The notes beneath the pieces were generated by a model. It did no database searches and had not been told where the DNA came from. It saw nothing but the letters and a program-made list of their open reading frames with translations. A stretch of 52,362 nucleotides of DNA from the NCBI GenBank assembly GCA_016550425.1, contig JABXGS010000152.1:1-52362 (forward strand), given 5' to 3'. The stretch's first letter is position 1. Every line of letters begins with the position of its first letter. The DNA comes from an archaeon (lineage in GTDB: Archaea; Asgardarchaeota; Hermodarchaeia; Hermodarchaeales; Hermodarchaeaceae). The position numbers were made by a program, and so were the translations under genes. This document shows positions 34,661 to 43,202 of this stretch, one piece after another.

Positions 34661-34855
34661 CGTAATCACTGAGTAGTCTTAGCCTGTTAGTTCACAACAG
34701 GTACCTGTACAATCTTTGCTTTGTCTTATGTAAATCTATTCACAACACAAGGCTGTAAGGTAGGTTACTATAATGGCACGGATTTTTAATATCGTTTCAA
34801 AGAATATCCCTTTTGATACCCTTCTATGCTACTTGTCTGCAAGGAGTAGCACTAA

Positions 34856-35277
34856 ATGGCCACACCCGAAACAACCGTATCTAGAACTCGTGAATCTGCT
34901 ATCCGATACGCCCTTATTGATCTCATCGCCTGAGGTGTAGTCACTGAAAGCCACATCGACACAAATAAATCCCGTAAACGAGGAAAAATAGCTCAACGAT
35001 ACTGTCTCCAAAACGCATTAATCCTCACGACTCCTCCTCGTCAGTATTGGCAACTCTCGGATATGCTGATTTCCACTTAAATCAGAAAATTAGGAGAGAA
35101 CAGCACAATTGAATTTTTTCAAGACGTGGGAACACAGGCAGCGAAAGATACTGCTTTCACAACAACTACTCCCCAACGCTTTTCTCACTAATGTGCGACC
35201 AGCCAATTCGAAGTGTCGAGCGAGTGGGTTGTATGTCGTATGGAGATGACGGGTGTCAACTCGAAATCCAGCTATAA
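34856..35277 (+). pseudogene. decayed copy of the cysteine-containing HTH regulator
   Basis: Starting from ATG 34856 with an intact AAGGAG, the frame reads ESAIRYALIDLIA, a stop, GVVTESHID, RKRGKIAQRYCLQNAL, then TTPPRQYWQLSDMLIST, another stop, and ENSTIEFFQDVGTQAA. After one more stop the frame shifts to RSVERVGCMSYGDDGC, ending with QLEIQL. Each piece aligns in order with the intact regulator at 39509 (SSAAIRYVISDLLALDV, SVPPRRYWQLSDRIIM, RRGCMARGDKQC). About 60 residues, including the first cysteines, are deleted. Three in-frame stops, a deletion and a shift make this a clear relic of a duplicated gene. Confidence 0.8.
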
Positions 35278-35370
35278 CCTGGATTAATGAGAAGAGACAT
35301 GAAGAAACCATCAAATAGGTTGTATGGCAGCCTATCTATTTATTCAATTTTATACAAATACAACAGTGCA

Positions 35371-35380
35371 ATATATAAAA
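35371..35380 (+). promoter_or_regulatory. TATA-like promoter of the DoxX-like gene
   Basis: ATATATAAAA lies 49 bases before ATG 35429. Archaeal start sites lie about 25 bases downstream, giving a leader of roughly 25-30 bases that contains the AGGAG site at 35416-35420. It is one of the clearest promoter candidates in the window. Confidence 0.5.
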
Positions 35381-35428
35381 AGGCAACCCGGTTTCTCCTA
35401 TTCTATCTCTCTATTAGGAGAAATAATT

Positions 35429-36127
35429 ATGGAATTAAATCGAAATAAATGGATTACCCTAATATTTCTAGTGATTGTTGATCTGATTCTACTAACCATT
35501 GTTCTACTCACTTTGGGGCCACAATGGGTGGTTCCAGATCCTACGATTCTCTTTCCCTGGCTCAACTTAGCCTTATCGCCACTTGTTATTATCGCCATAA
35601 TTCTGATACCAACAATATTCTTTTTGCGATGGGTTTGGCCTAACAAAATTCCAATTCTGGCTATTCTGCTACCATTGCGATTAGGATTGGGCTATGAGTT
35701 CCTGCATGGCGGTTTAGAAAAATTCCTTAATCCTGCCTATCCCACCGACTATGGACTACTCATGCTTGCCGCATCTTCGGCGCCTAGTCCATATATTCAA
35801 GGATTTTTCAACGCGGTCATTCTAATCAATCCAACGTTCTTTCTCATGCTTATCGCTGGAGGTGAGTTAATCGTCGGACTATCCCTTACCTTCGGTTTCT
35901 TCACTCGATTAGGCTCATTTGGCGGTGTACTCATGCAATGGACATTCCTCTTCTTGCTAGGATGGCTGAGTGTCTCCACCTTCGGTGTCAATTTCCTTGG
36001 CTCAATTGCATTCTTCGTTGTAGGAATTTATCAAGCCGGTCGATACCTTGGTATAGACCAGTGGCTCGGTCCAAAGCTTGAGGAATTCAAAAATGCAATC
36101 CTACGATTCTTGGGATTATGGACATAG
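35429..36127 (+). CDS. DoxX/DoxD-like membrane protein
   Basis: The 232-residue protein has about six to seven membrane helices. ILLPLRLGLGYEFLHGGLEKF (two pieces RLGLGYEFLHGG and EKFLNPAYPTDYG) is the entry signature of DoxX/DoxD-type proteins; the later GGELIVGLSLTFGFFTRLGS is also characteristic. DoxD is a subunit of thiosulfate:quinone oxidoreductase, but most DoxX relatives have no assigned role. A link to quinone chemistry suits the neighbouring cytochrome b/HdrD pair and the nuo operon, but is inference. ATG 35429 has AGGAG nine bases ahead; a longer frame from 35324 would run over the promoter. Confidence 0.72.
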   Translation: MELNRNKWITLIFLVIVDLILLTIVLLTLGPQWVVPDPTILFPWLNLALSPLVIIAIILIPTIFFLRWVWPNKIPILAILLPLRLGLGYEFLHGGLEKFLNPAYPTDYGLLMLAASSAPSPYIQGFFNAVILINPTFFLMLIAGGELIVGLSLTFGFFTRLGSFGGVLMQWTFLFLLGWLSVSTFGVNFLGSIAFFVVGIYQAGRYLGIDQWLGPKLEEFKNAILRFLGLWT

Positions 36128-36146
36128 ATTTGCATATCGAAAACGA

Positions 36147-36200
36147 AATTGGAGGGCCAGTGATTTTCATGTCAGGTCCTCCAATTTTCCCCTTTCTTTT
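36147..36200 (+). terminator. hairpin and T-rich tail after the DoxX-like gene
   Basis: AATTGGAGGGCC (36147-36158) pairs with GGTCCTCCAATT (36175-36186), twelve positions with one G-T pair and a 16-base loop. TTCCCCTTTCTTTT follows. It begins 19 bases after the stop codon and fits a factor-independent terminator separating this gene from the cytochrome b/HdrD pair. Confidence 0.65.
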
Positions 36201-36299
36201 CATAGTCTTGAACTGTTTAAAAAGGAGTGCAAATAGTAAATTAGAAAGTCTTTTGATGAAAATTTGAGGGTATTGGATAGAGATTAAAGACGCGATTCT

Positions 36300-37028
36300 A
36301 TGCAACTAGAGCTAGTGCTTCAGATTTTGATTTTCTACCGTTGGATTGCCTTAGCCCTTTTTACGATAGGTTTCATTCGAATCCTTCTCCGTTGGACGAA
36401 ACCACACAAGGGTCCTGCTGAGCATACAGCTGGTTGGCTCATCGATGTACCTTTTCGCACCAAATTTACTGCTTTTGTTAAGACGGTGATCTCTGATTGG
36501 ACGTTTGGTGGAACGATAAGACGCCAGTCCATATTTCGATGGGTAAAACACGGATTCATATTGGTAGGATTTGTAGGGCTCTTTCTCTTTCATGGGCTCC
36601 CTCGATTCATTTTACTTAGTGAAACTATTCTCTTTCCTTGGGCTACACTGGAAATGCGAATTATTGCTCACGATGTATTGACCATATCACTTGTAATTGG
36701 CGTACTAATGGCTTTTTGGAGCCGTATAGGTTCAAAAGAGGGGCGGGCGGTAACAAACCTTCATAACTACTTGCCACTGATTCTATTATTGTCCATTGCA
36801 GTATCAGGGCATATGGCGTTTTCATATGAATATGTCATTGGTATTCGAGGATGGTATGGAATCATTCACGCATTCATTATCTGGACGATGATTGCAGTCT
36901 TACTTTATTCAAAATTCCAGCATATCATCGCGGCACCTATAATCATGGTCCGTAGTGCGATTGAAGAAAAGTGGGAGGAGGAATATATCCGGGAAGTCAC
37001 GGGGGCTGATGAGAATGACAACGAATAA
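36300..37028 (+). CDS. membrane cytochrome b subunit, NarI/HdrE/DsrM-like
   Basis: A 242-residue protein with five to six helices. Histidines placed in membrane segments (His84, His98, His124, His171 and His190) are candidate ligands for b-type haems, as in NarI, DsrM and HdrE. It overlaps the following iron-sulfur gene by 14 bases, so the two form a membrane-bound electron-transfer unit. Such pairs in archaea pass electrons between a quinol or methanophenazine pool and a thiol/disulfide or other cytoplasmic acceptor; the acceptor here is not defined. No ribosome site strongly decides the start, but ATG 36300 fits the family N-terminus. Confidence 0.75.
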   Translation: MQLELVLQILIFYRWIALALFTIGFIRILLRWTKPHKGPAEHTAGWLIDVPFRTKFTAFVKTVISDWTFGGTIRRQSIFRWVKHGFILVGFVGLFLFHGLPRFILLSETILFPWATLEMRIIAHDVLTISLVIGVLMAFWSRIGSKEGRAVTNLHNYLPLILLLSIAVSGHMAFSYEYVIGIRGWYGIIHAFIIWTMIAVLLYSKFQHIIAAPIIMVRSAIEEKWEEEYIREVTGADENDNE

Positions 37029-38370
37029 GGAAAAGGTTAGTTTTCCACAATTAACTCGGAAGCAGGCGATGGAGCTAGATGCTTGTGTCGATTGTGGTGA
37101 ATGTGTTAAGTTCTGTCCAGTTTTTGATCAGTTACAACGCGAAGGTGTAACAGCGCGTGGAAAAATCCGAAACCTGCGAGAAATGGTCAAACATGTCTAT
37201 GGAATCATGGGGCGTGCTCGAGGGGGAAGTGTAATAGACAGGAATACGATTGACAAGTTTGTTGAAGACCTGTATCTGTGTACTGTCTGTGGACAATGTC
37301 AAACAGTGTGTGAGTCACGAATAAAAAGCTGTGATTTATGGGAAACAGTACGCGCTGATATGGTGAAACAGGGTTTTGGCCCCCTCGAACGTCAGCGAGC
37401 TTGGCCAAACAACGTGAAAACCAAGTATAACCCGTATGGAGAAGATCATCTCTCCCGTACAGATTGGCTCCCTGCTGATGTTAAAGTTGCTGAGACCGCG
37501 GATATCGCCTACTTTGTCGGATGTACCTCCTCGTATAAAATGCAACATCTAGCCATCACAACGGCTCGCATTCTAAATAAACTCGATGTTGATTTTGTGC
37601 TCCCTGGGAATGATGAACGGTGTTGTGGTTCCCCTCTTATCCGTACAGGGCAAATTGAGGTCGTTAAAGATTTAGTCCTACACAATGTGGAAACCCTCAA
37701 AGAAAAGGGCGTTAGACTCGTTGTCTTCTCCTGCTCGGGTTGTTTCCGGACATCTGTCCTTGATTGGCCAAGATACTATGGGAAATTACCGTTCAAAGTA
37801 CAACACATTACCCAATTCCTCGCTAAAGCTTTAGAAGGCATTGAGATTGAACCTCTTCCAGGCGTTAATGAACGCGTCGCCTACCATGATCCTTGTCATC
37901 TCGGTCGACATGTTGGTGTCTATGATGCTCCACGGCAAATCCTTGATCTTTTACCTGGCATAACATTAGTCGAAATGATTCGCACTCGAGAATACTCTCG
38001 GTGCTGTGGAGCAGGAGGCGGAGTCAAAGCTGGAATTCCTGAGCTTGCCCTGGAAATTGCTGCGAAGCGAATCTACGATGCTGAACCTACGAGTTCTCCT
38101 ACTCAGGTAAAGGATGCAGCAAGAAAACTCACAAGTGAATATCATGAACTAACAGAAGAAGAAAAGGCCGCGATGCCTCTGGAAGAGCGCATGGCGTGGG
38201 AACGAGTTGGTGAAATCATAGAAACGGGAGCAACAATGGTTGTTTCAGCATGTCCCTTTTGTGTTCTTAATTTAACGCATGGAATGCAAAGGCTTGGGTT
38301 AGAAATTCCAGTTGTCGATATTGTCACACTTGTTGGGCGGTTTTTGCGTGTAACGCCACCTAATGAATAG
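37015..38370 (+). CDS. HdrD-like iron-sulfur protein with two CCG domains
   Basis: The 451-residue protein begins with two ferredoxin-type cluster motifs: C24-x2-C27-x2-C30-x3-C34 and C89-x2-C92-x2-C95-x3-C99. Two CCG domains follow: CCGSPLIRTGQ with FSCSGC, and CCGAGGGVKAG with SACPFC. This is the layout of HdrD (heterodisulfide reductase) and GlpC/LldE-type proteins, where the CCG domains hold a non-cubane cluster that splits disulfides or passes electrons. Its overlap with the cytochrome b gene mirrors the HdrED arrangement. Whether it reduces a CoM-CoB-like disulfide, a thiol or a lactate/glycolate-type substrate cannot be told. ATG 37015 is chosen; an in-frame ATG at 36955 would lie inside the cytochrome gene. 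Confidence 0.85.
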   Translation: MTTNKEKVSFPQLTRKQAMELDACVDCGECVKFCPVFDQLQREGVTARGKIRNLREMVKHVYGIMGRARGGSVIDRNTIDKFVEDLYLCTVCGQCQTVCESRIKSCDLWETVRADMVKQGFGPLERQRAWPNNVKTKYNPYGEDHLSRTDWLPADVKVAETADIAYFVGCTSSYKMQHLAITTARILNKLDVDFVLPGNDERCCGSPLIRTGQIEVVKDLVLHNVETLKEKGVRLVVFSCSGCFRTSVLDWPRYYGKLPFKVQHITQFLAKALEGIEIEPLPGVNERVAYHDPCHLGRHVGVYDAPRQILDLLPGITLVEMIRTREYSRCCGAGGGVKAGIPELALEIAAKRIYDAEPTSSPTQVKDAARKLTSEYHELTEEEKAAMPLEERMAWERVGEIIETGATMVVSACPFCVLNLTHGMQRLGLEIPVVDIVTLVGRFLRVTPPNE

Positions 38371-38468
38371 CTTTGTCAAATTTGAACAAATAAGCAAGGA
38401 ATGTAGTTTCAATAGGTTCTGTAAGATAAAAACATATCAGCCATCTGTAAAAAGATAGAACTAGCAAG

Positions 38469-38696
38469 ATGATTGATGGCGAGATTAAGGGCGGAATACT
38501 TGACAAAGAAATGCGCGCTCGAAAGATTATCATCCATATCGATAAGAGTGAATCTACTAACGCATCAGATATTCCTACGGAGGATACGATTTATCTCTTC
38601 TTAGTCGATTGTGCTAGCAATATTCTCTGGCGAGATGTTGGAACGTTTTCAGAAGAAAAGGAAAATGCAGTCTTAAAGGCAATCTCTGACTTCTGA
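38469..38696 (+). CDS. 75-residue hypothetical protein
   Basis: A short soluble protein. The C-terminal half reads IYLFLVDCASNILWRDVGTF followed by an acidic helix, which is reminiscent of the end of thioredoxin-like folds, where a strand precedes a final helix. It has a single cysteine (Cys49 region) and no CxxC. Start ATG 38469 has only a weak context. It could be a truncated fold or a small stand-alone partner. It lies about 100 bases after the HdrD-like gene, in the same direction. Confidence 0.4.
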   Translation: MIDGEIKGGILDKEMRARKIIIHIDKSESTNASDIPTEDTIYLFLVDCASNILWRDVGTFSEEKENAVLKAISDF

Positions 38697-38828
38697 TTCC
38701 AGATTAAGTGTTCTCCTTCATCTTTCGGTAGGCATCGAGACAAAAATGGTGACCACTAAGAAGGCTTCAGACTTACTACTCATGGGTTTTCGTGGAGCGA
38801 ATTGAAACCAGCATAGCCAGAAAGGAGC

Positions 38829-39125
38829 TCAGTCAAGAATTACTTCGAGGTCGCCTATGTCGTGGGGTATGTGTTCTTTTTCGCACAATTGCATTATTTT
38901 AAACATGGAACGAACATCTGCGTAATGGACAGCACTCCCATCAACACATGTCATTCTAATAACGATTTGGGATGGATCCTCTTTTTTTGCCGTTGTGTGA
39001 ATCTCGCATGCATTTGGGCTTATGATGTCTCTCATTAGTTTTGAAACCTTATTGACAATACCAATGGATTGTTTACTTGATACATTGTTTAATCTATATT
39101 CTCGGAAGGCAGCTACTTCACTCAT
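38829..39125 (-). CDS. 98-residue hypothetical protein coupled to the RAM-domain gene
   Basis: An alpha/beta protein with no recognised family. The sequence VSKLMRDIISPNACEIHTTA and the following DPSQIVIRMTC look like a helix then two strands. Start ATG 39125 is preceded by AGGTGA that overlaps the stop region of the RAM-domain gene, so the two are co-translated. A longer frame from 39152 would begin inside the upstream gene. It is likely an accessory to the small ligand-binding protein before it. Confidence 0.45.
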   Translation of the reverse strand: MSEVAAFREYRLNNVSSKQSIGIVNKVSKLMRDIISPNACEIHTTAKKEDPSQIVIRMTCVDGSAVHYADVRSMFKIMQLCEKEHIPHDIGDLEVILD

Positions 39126-39129
39126 TCTA

Positions 39130-39372
39130 TCACCTAGGTATACTCCCCGCACAGATGCAGGTGGTGGTGGATTTGACTCCGTCTATTTGCCGGAGTGTAT
39201 TAAACACAAAGTCGTCCAAGTTTTCAGGTAATTTTGCTTGGGTTTTTAGAATAACATCGTATTCGCCGTAGACGATATCCGCCTCTTCTACTGGCTTCAT
39301 TTTTTTAAGTTTCTCAAGTATTTCCAGTGTTTTTTCAGGAACAGCTTTGACCAAGATGAACGCTTTAAACAT
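39130..39372 (-). CDS. stand-alone Lrp/AsnC-type RAM ligand-binding domain
   Basis: An 80-residue protein matching the C-terminal half of Lrp/AsnC regulators. FKAFILVKAVPEKTLEILEKL, then EADIVYGEYDVILKTQA, then a final strand, make the ferredoxin-like RAM fold that binds amino acids at oligomer interfaces. No helix-turn-helix precedes it. Stand-alone RAM proteins in archaea may sense amino acids or block full-length Lrp proteins. ATG 39372 is chosen over GTG 39375. It is divergent from the regulator at 39509. Confidence 0.78.
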   Translation of the reverse strand: MFKAFILVKAVPEKTLEILEKLKKMKPVEEADIVYGEYDVILKTQAKLPENLDDFVFNTLRQIDGVKSTTTCICAGSIPR

Positions 39373-39508
39373 CACTCTACACCCGTTTGGGTAGTAAGGC
39401 TCTGAATTATGAACTTTTAAAATTTACTCGAAATTAATATCGAAAATTAATTAAAGAACAAATCATAAATATATTTAATCATCATCTGCTCAAGAAGTTG
39501 ATCAAATC

Positions 39509-40231
39509 TTGATTGAAAAAAATATTCTAAGTACTGCATCCTTCGCTAAGCTAGGTCATAATCGTGTAAACGCGGCCACGCTTGTTATAGAATTCATCGC
39601 TGCTAACCCTAATTCAACGACTAGAGAGATTGCGGAAGGAACGAAGCTAAGCAGTGCAGCGATACGGTATGTTATTTCTGATCTACTTGCTTTAGATGTT
39701 ATACAAGCCCACAGCTCCTTAGAAAAGCCAGGTAAAAGAGGAAGGGGACGTCCATCATCAAATTATGTTCTAAAAAAAGCGCTCCTTCTTTCTGTTCCTC
39801 CCCGTAGGTATTGGCAACTATCTGACCGCATTATAATGACATTACTAAATGAAATTGGCACAGATGCCACAGAGCGTCTATTTAAAACAATGGGAGAAAA
39901 TGCGGCGATTGCAACAGCAGAACGGTGGAGTCAGACTTCTCGATTTCCTATGAGCCTTGAATCTTTCAGCCAAAGGCTGCGACAAGAATTGAATATGATT
40001 GGATATAACGCTCATGTTTCTCTAAGGAAAAAACGGATACTCATTACGACAAAGAATTGTTTGTACAGTGAAATCAGTAGGAAATATGAAGGTCTCTTGT
40101 GTAATTTTCATAAGATGTATTACCCAAAACTTTTTTCTTTAGTCTGCCACATGAATGTTAAGACTGTTAGCCGAAGGGGTTGTATGGCACGAGGCGATAA
40201 GCAGTGCGATATTGAACTCTTAACTATTTGA
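39509..40231 (+). CDS. HTH regulator with a cysteine-rich, SufR/COG2345-like C-terminus
   Basis: The 240-residue protein has an N-terminal winged-helix region (STTREIAEGTKLSSAAIRYV, then a wing with PGKRGRGRPSSNYVLKK). A middle part, PPRRYWQLSD, is followed by a C-terminal block with five cysteines: NCLYSEISR, LLCNF, LVCHMN, RRGCMARGDKQC. Spacings of 13, 14, 11 and 7 residues resemble regulators of the SufR/COG2345 type, whose cysteines bind an iron-sulfur cluster. A redox or metal sensor is therefore plausible but unproven. It ends 50 bases from the end of the nuo operon, convergent with it. TTG 39509 follows an AT-rich promoter-like region. A decayed copy lies at 34856. Confidence 0.8.
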   Translation: MIEKNILSTASFAKLGHNRVNAATLVIEFIAANPNSTTREIAEGTKLSSAAIRYVISDLLALDVIQAHSSLEKPGKRGRGRPSSNYVLKKALLLSVPPRRYWQLSDRIIMTLLNEIGTDATERLFKTMGENAAIATAERWSQTSRFPMSLESFSQRLRQELNMIGYNAHVSLRKKRILITTKNCLYSEISRKYEGLLCNFHKMYYPKLFSLVCHMNVKTVSRRGCMARGDKQCDIELLTI

Positions 40232-40281
40232 CAATTGTATAGATTCAAACCAATAATAGACTCATAAAATTCTAAGTTTTT

Positions 40282-41733
40282 CTAAGGAACATATCCTGTA
40301 ATTCTATTCATCCATATCAAGAATGGCGACGGGTAGATTCCAATAATTAGGATAAGCGCTCCGGCAATAATTAATGCAATTAAAATCCCGCGAGGTTCTG
40401 CAATTCTGGCTGAGATAGTAGTTTCATCTAGATACATACGTTTGATTATCCATGAATAGTAGCCCAATGAGAAGACGCTATTGAGAATCATAACCACACC
40501 AAGCCAAAGAGCATCGGCTTCAACGGTGGTCATGAATAATATTGCTTTGCTCCAAAACCCATTAAACGGCGGGATTCCTGCTAGAGCAAACAGCGTCAAA
40601 GCTAATATAAAAGCCGTCTTTGGCATGATTTTAGCTAATCCATCATAACTATCAACTGAGGTCTTTTTCAGGGCTATAGAAACACCAGCCGCAGCAATGA
40701 ACGCTGCTGCGGTCATGATGGCATGATTCAGGATATGAAAAAGGAGACCAGGAATGCCATACACCGTGTTTGGAAATGCAATACCTATTAACATATATCC
40801 CGCGTGGGCAATTGAGGAATAGGCTAGCATGCGAGGAAAACTCTTCTGAGTCAAGGCCGCAATATTGCCTACTGTCATAGTAATCGTGGCTAGAAATGCA
40901 ATAGTAAAGCTCCACCGGGCTAATATTATGACCGGTGCCGAAATAATGACGATCGTTAGAACTCGGAGGGTGGCTGCAAATCCTGCCTTTTTAGTTCCAC
41001 CTGCTAAGAATCCACTAATGGGGGTCGGAGCGCCTTCATAGGCATCAGGGATCCAAAATTGGAATGGTACGATTGCCATTTTAATACCAAATCCTATGAT
41101 AGTGAAAATAATTGCTAGTAACAATAGTGGTTGGAGCTCAATAGGAACACTTGGAAGTGCTATTGCTATACCGATTAGAGAAGTAGTACCCGTTATTCCT
41201 ATGAAGAATGCAATGGCGAGAAATACAAAAGCTGTGGACAATGCTCCGAGAATGTAGTATTTGAATGCGGCTTCACTAGAAAACCAATCAGTTTTCCGAA
41301 TTCCAATAAGAACCAATGTTGTTACAAACATTAGATCCCAAGCAACATCAAGCATAACTAAATCAATTGAGAGAGCTACTAGTATTGATCCAAGTACTGC
41401 AAGTAAAATCAAGGCATAATAAGAACCCTGATTCGGGTCGTCCTGCATGAAGCTAATAGATGCGATGGTTATGAGAATTCCTACTAAGAGAAATACTATG
41501 GCAAAAAAGATACCAAACTCATCAGGGGAAATTAAATTTCCGAACGAAGTTGACAGGGGTATTTCTTCTATAACAATCCAGCCAAGAATTAAAGCTGGGA
41601 TTAATTGGGCAAGTATTGCAATGTATCCTGCAACATGCTTCCCTGAACGAGAATAGATTACTTGATCTAAGAGTGGAATAAGGATACCAGTGATTGCTAG
41701 TGTTCCGAGAATGATATTAGAGATGAACTCCAT
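40282..41733 (-). CDS. nuoN: complex I subunit NuoN
   Basis: A 483-residue, 14-helix antiporter-like subunit, the last gene of the nuo operon. Conserved charged residues for proton transfer are the Lys in GFGIKMAIVPFQFWIPDAYEG (helix 7), the Lys pair in GGTKKAGFAATLR (helix 8) and Lys in GFWSKAILF (helix 12). The helix 5 Glu133 of E. coli NuoN is Asp133 here (AWDLMFV), a conservative change. AGGAGG lies seven bases before ATG 41733. The gene begins one base after the M gene's end. Confidence 0.95.
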   Translation of the reverse strand: MEFISNIILGTLAITGILIPLLDQVIYSRSGKHVAGYIAILAQLIPALILGWIVIEEIPLSTSFGNLISPDEFGIFFAIVFLLVGILITIASISFMQDDPNQGSYYALILLAVLGSILVALSIDLVMLDVAWDLMFVTTLVLIGIRKTDWFSSEAAFKYYILGALSTAFVFLAIAFFIGITGTTSLIGIAIALPSVPIELQPLLLLAIIFTIIGFGIKMAIVPFQFWIPDAYEGAPTPISGFLAGGTKKAGFAATLRVLTIVIISAPVIILARWSFTIAFLATITMTVGNIAALTQKSFPRMLAYSSIAHAGYMLIGIAFPNTVYGIPGLLFHILNHAIMTAAAFIAAAGVSIALKKTSVDSYDGLAKIMPKTAFILALTLFALAGIPPFNGFWSKAILFMTTVEADALWLGVVMILNSVFSLGYYSWIIKRMYLDETTISARIAEPRGILIALIIAGALILIIGIYPSPFLIWMNRITGYVP

Positions 41734-43197
41734 TTAGGGTCCTCCTACTGAACTAAGCAATGCTAATGTCGCGGGATAAACTAAAGACATCATTAAAAAC
41801 GGCAATATTCCTAAGATTAGAATAGGCACAACAAATGATGTCAGTGTGCCGATTTCCCAGGCTGATGCGGGTTTCATTTCTGGATTTGTTGGTTCTGCTC
41901 GTCGAAATATGCGTTGTAAGGTCCATAAGAAATAAGCTGAAGTAATTCCTGGTCCTAAAACAAGTATACCAAATATCCACTGAACACCAATGGCTGCTTG
42001 TATGACACTAAATTCCGCTACGAAGTTTCCAAAACCTGGTATACCCATCGAAGCTAAGGACCCCAATATCAATAGTAGGCTTGTCAGGGGCATTCCTACA
42101 CCTAGGGCCTTTAATTGACTAATTTTGCGTGTCCCTGTTCCTCTTTGGATAACACCCGTCAATAGAAATAAAAGACCAATCGCGAAGCCGTGACAAAACA
42201 TCTGTAATACTGCCCCTGCAATACCAAGAGATGAAACCGTAAATGCACCAGCTGCAACGAAACCCATGTGATTAATTGATGTCAAAGCAACCATTCGTTT
42301 AAGATCATCTTGAAACATCGCTGTGAAAGCTGCAAATAATACAGATGTTAAACTTAGGACAATGATAAATTGGCCATAAATTATAGCGAATTCACGGAAT
42401 AGACCAATTATTATCCGAATAATTCCATACCCTCCCATTTTCAACATAACGCCTGCAAGTAATACGCTGATAGGAGATGGAGCTTCGACATGAGCATCTG
42501 GTAACCAGGTATGAAAAGGAACTACGGGAAGCTTAATTGCAAAGCCAATAAAGCATAAGATAGCTGGAATAAATTGTAATTCTTGTGGTAGTCGGTTTGC
42601 AATTAGTGTTGGTATATCAAACGTACTACCACCTGACCAGAGAAACACTGCTATGAATCCTAGAAGCATCAATAGACTACCCAGTGTGGTAAAAAGCAAG
42701 AACTTGATCGCAGCATACTTTCTTTTAGAACCTCCCCAAATGCCGATAAAAAAGAACATTGGGATAATCGCTAATTCCCAGAAAACAAAAAACACAATGA
42801 GGTTAAGTGCAGTGAATACTCCAACAACGCTTCCTCCGAAAAGTAAAAGGAGTGAGTAATATTGCCGTTCATTAGTTTTGACTAATGTAAAGGAGCCTGC
42901 TGTGGCTAACATGTTAAGGGTGGTTGCTAAAAGAAGAAGTGGTGCACTAATACCATCAACACCCACCTCAAAAGGAATCCCAATGCCGAAGAATTCAATC
43001 CATGGTAAACTAATTGTGAACTGGAAGTCGCTAGGATCAAGTGAAAATAATCCAAGATAAATTAGAAATGATGCCAAAAAGACAACAATACTAATCAATA
43101 ATGTGGTCCATCGTGCAGCTCGGAGACTAAGACGACCTATAAGGTAAATCAAGGGAGCGGCTATTATTGGAAGAAAGATTATAATCAATAAATGCAT
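41734..43197 (-). CDS. nuoM: complex I subunit NuoM (canonical copy)
   Basis: About 487 residues, 14 helices. It keeps the full set of proton-path residues: Glu141 in FVFWELAIIP (helix 5), Lys222 in GFAIKLPVVPFHTWLPDAHVE (helix 7), Lys253 in AGVMLKMGGYG (helix 8) and Glu in FVAEFSVIQ (helix 12). It is therefore a competent pumping subunit. ATG 43197 is chosen because AGGTGA lies five bases upstream, just inside the nuoL stop; GTG 43206 would sit within that site. It stands between nuoL and nuoN. Confidence 0.93.
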   Translation of the reverse strand: MHLLIIIFLPIIAAPLIYLIGRLSLRAARWTTLLISIVVFLASFLIYLGLFSLDPSDFQFTISLPWIEFFGIGIPFEVGVDGISAPLLLLATTLNMLATAGSFTLVKTNERQYYSLLLLFGGSVVGVFTALNLIVFFVFWELAIIPMFFFIGIWGGSKRKYAAIKFLLFTTLGSLLMLLGFIAVFLWSGGSTFDIPTLIANRLPQELQFIPAILCFIGFAIKLPVVPFHTWLPDAHVEAPSPISVLLAGVMLKMGGYGIIRIIIGLFREFAIIYGQFIIVLSLTSVLFAAFTAMFQDDLKRMVALTSINHMGFVAAGAFTVSSLGIAGAVLQMFCHGFAIGLLFLLTGVIQRGTGTRKISQLKALGVGMPLTSLLLILGSLASMGIPGFGNFVAEFSVIQAAIGVQWIFGILVLGPGITSAYFLWTLQRIFRRAEPTNPEMKPASAWEIGTLTSFVVPILILGILPFLMMSLVYPATLALLSSVGGP

Positions 43198-43202
43198 TTG
43201 AT

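Noticed and set aside
34829..35314. Minus-strand frames in the decayed regulator region
   Set aside because: The plus strand aligns piece by piece with the intact regulator, which explains the region better.
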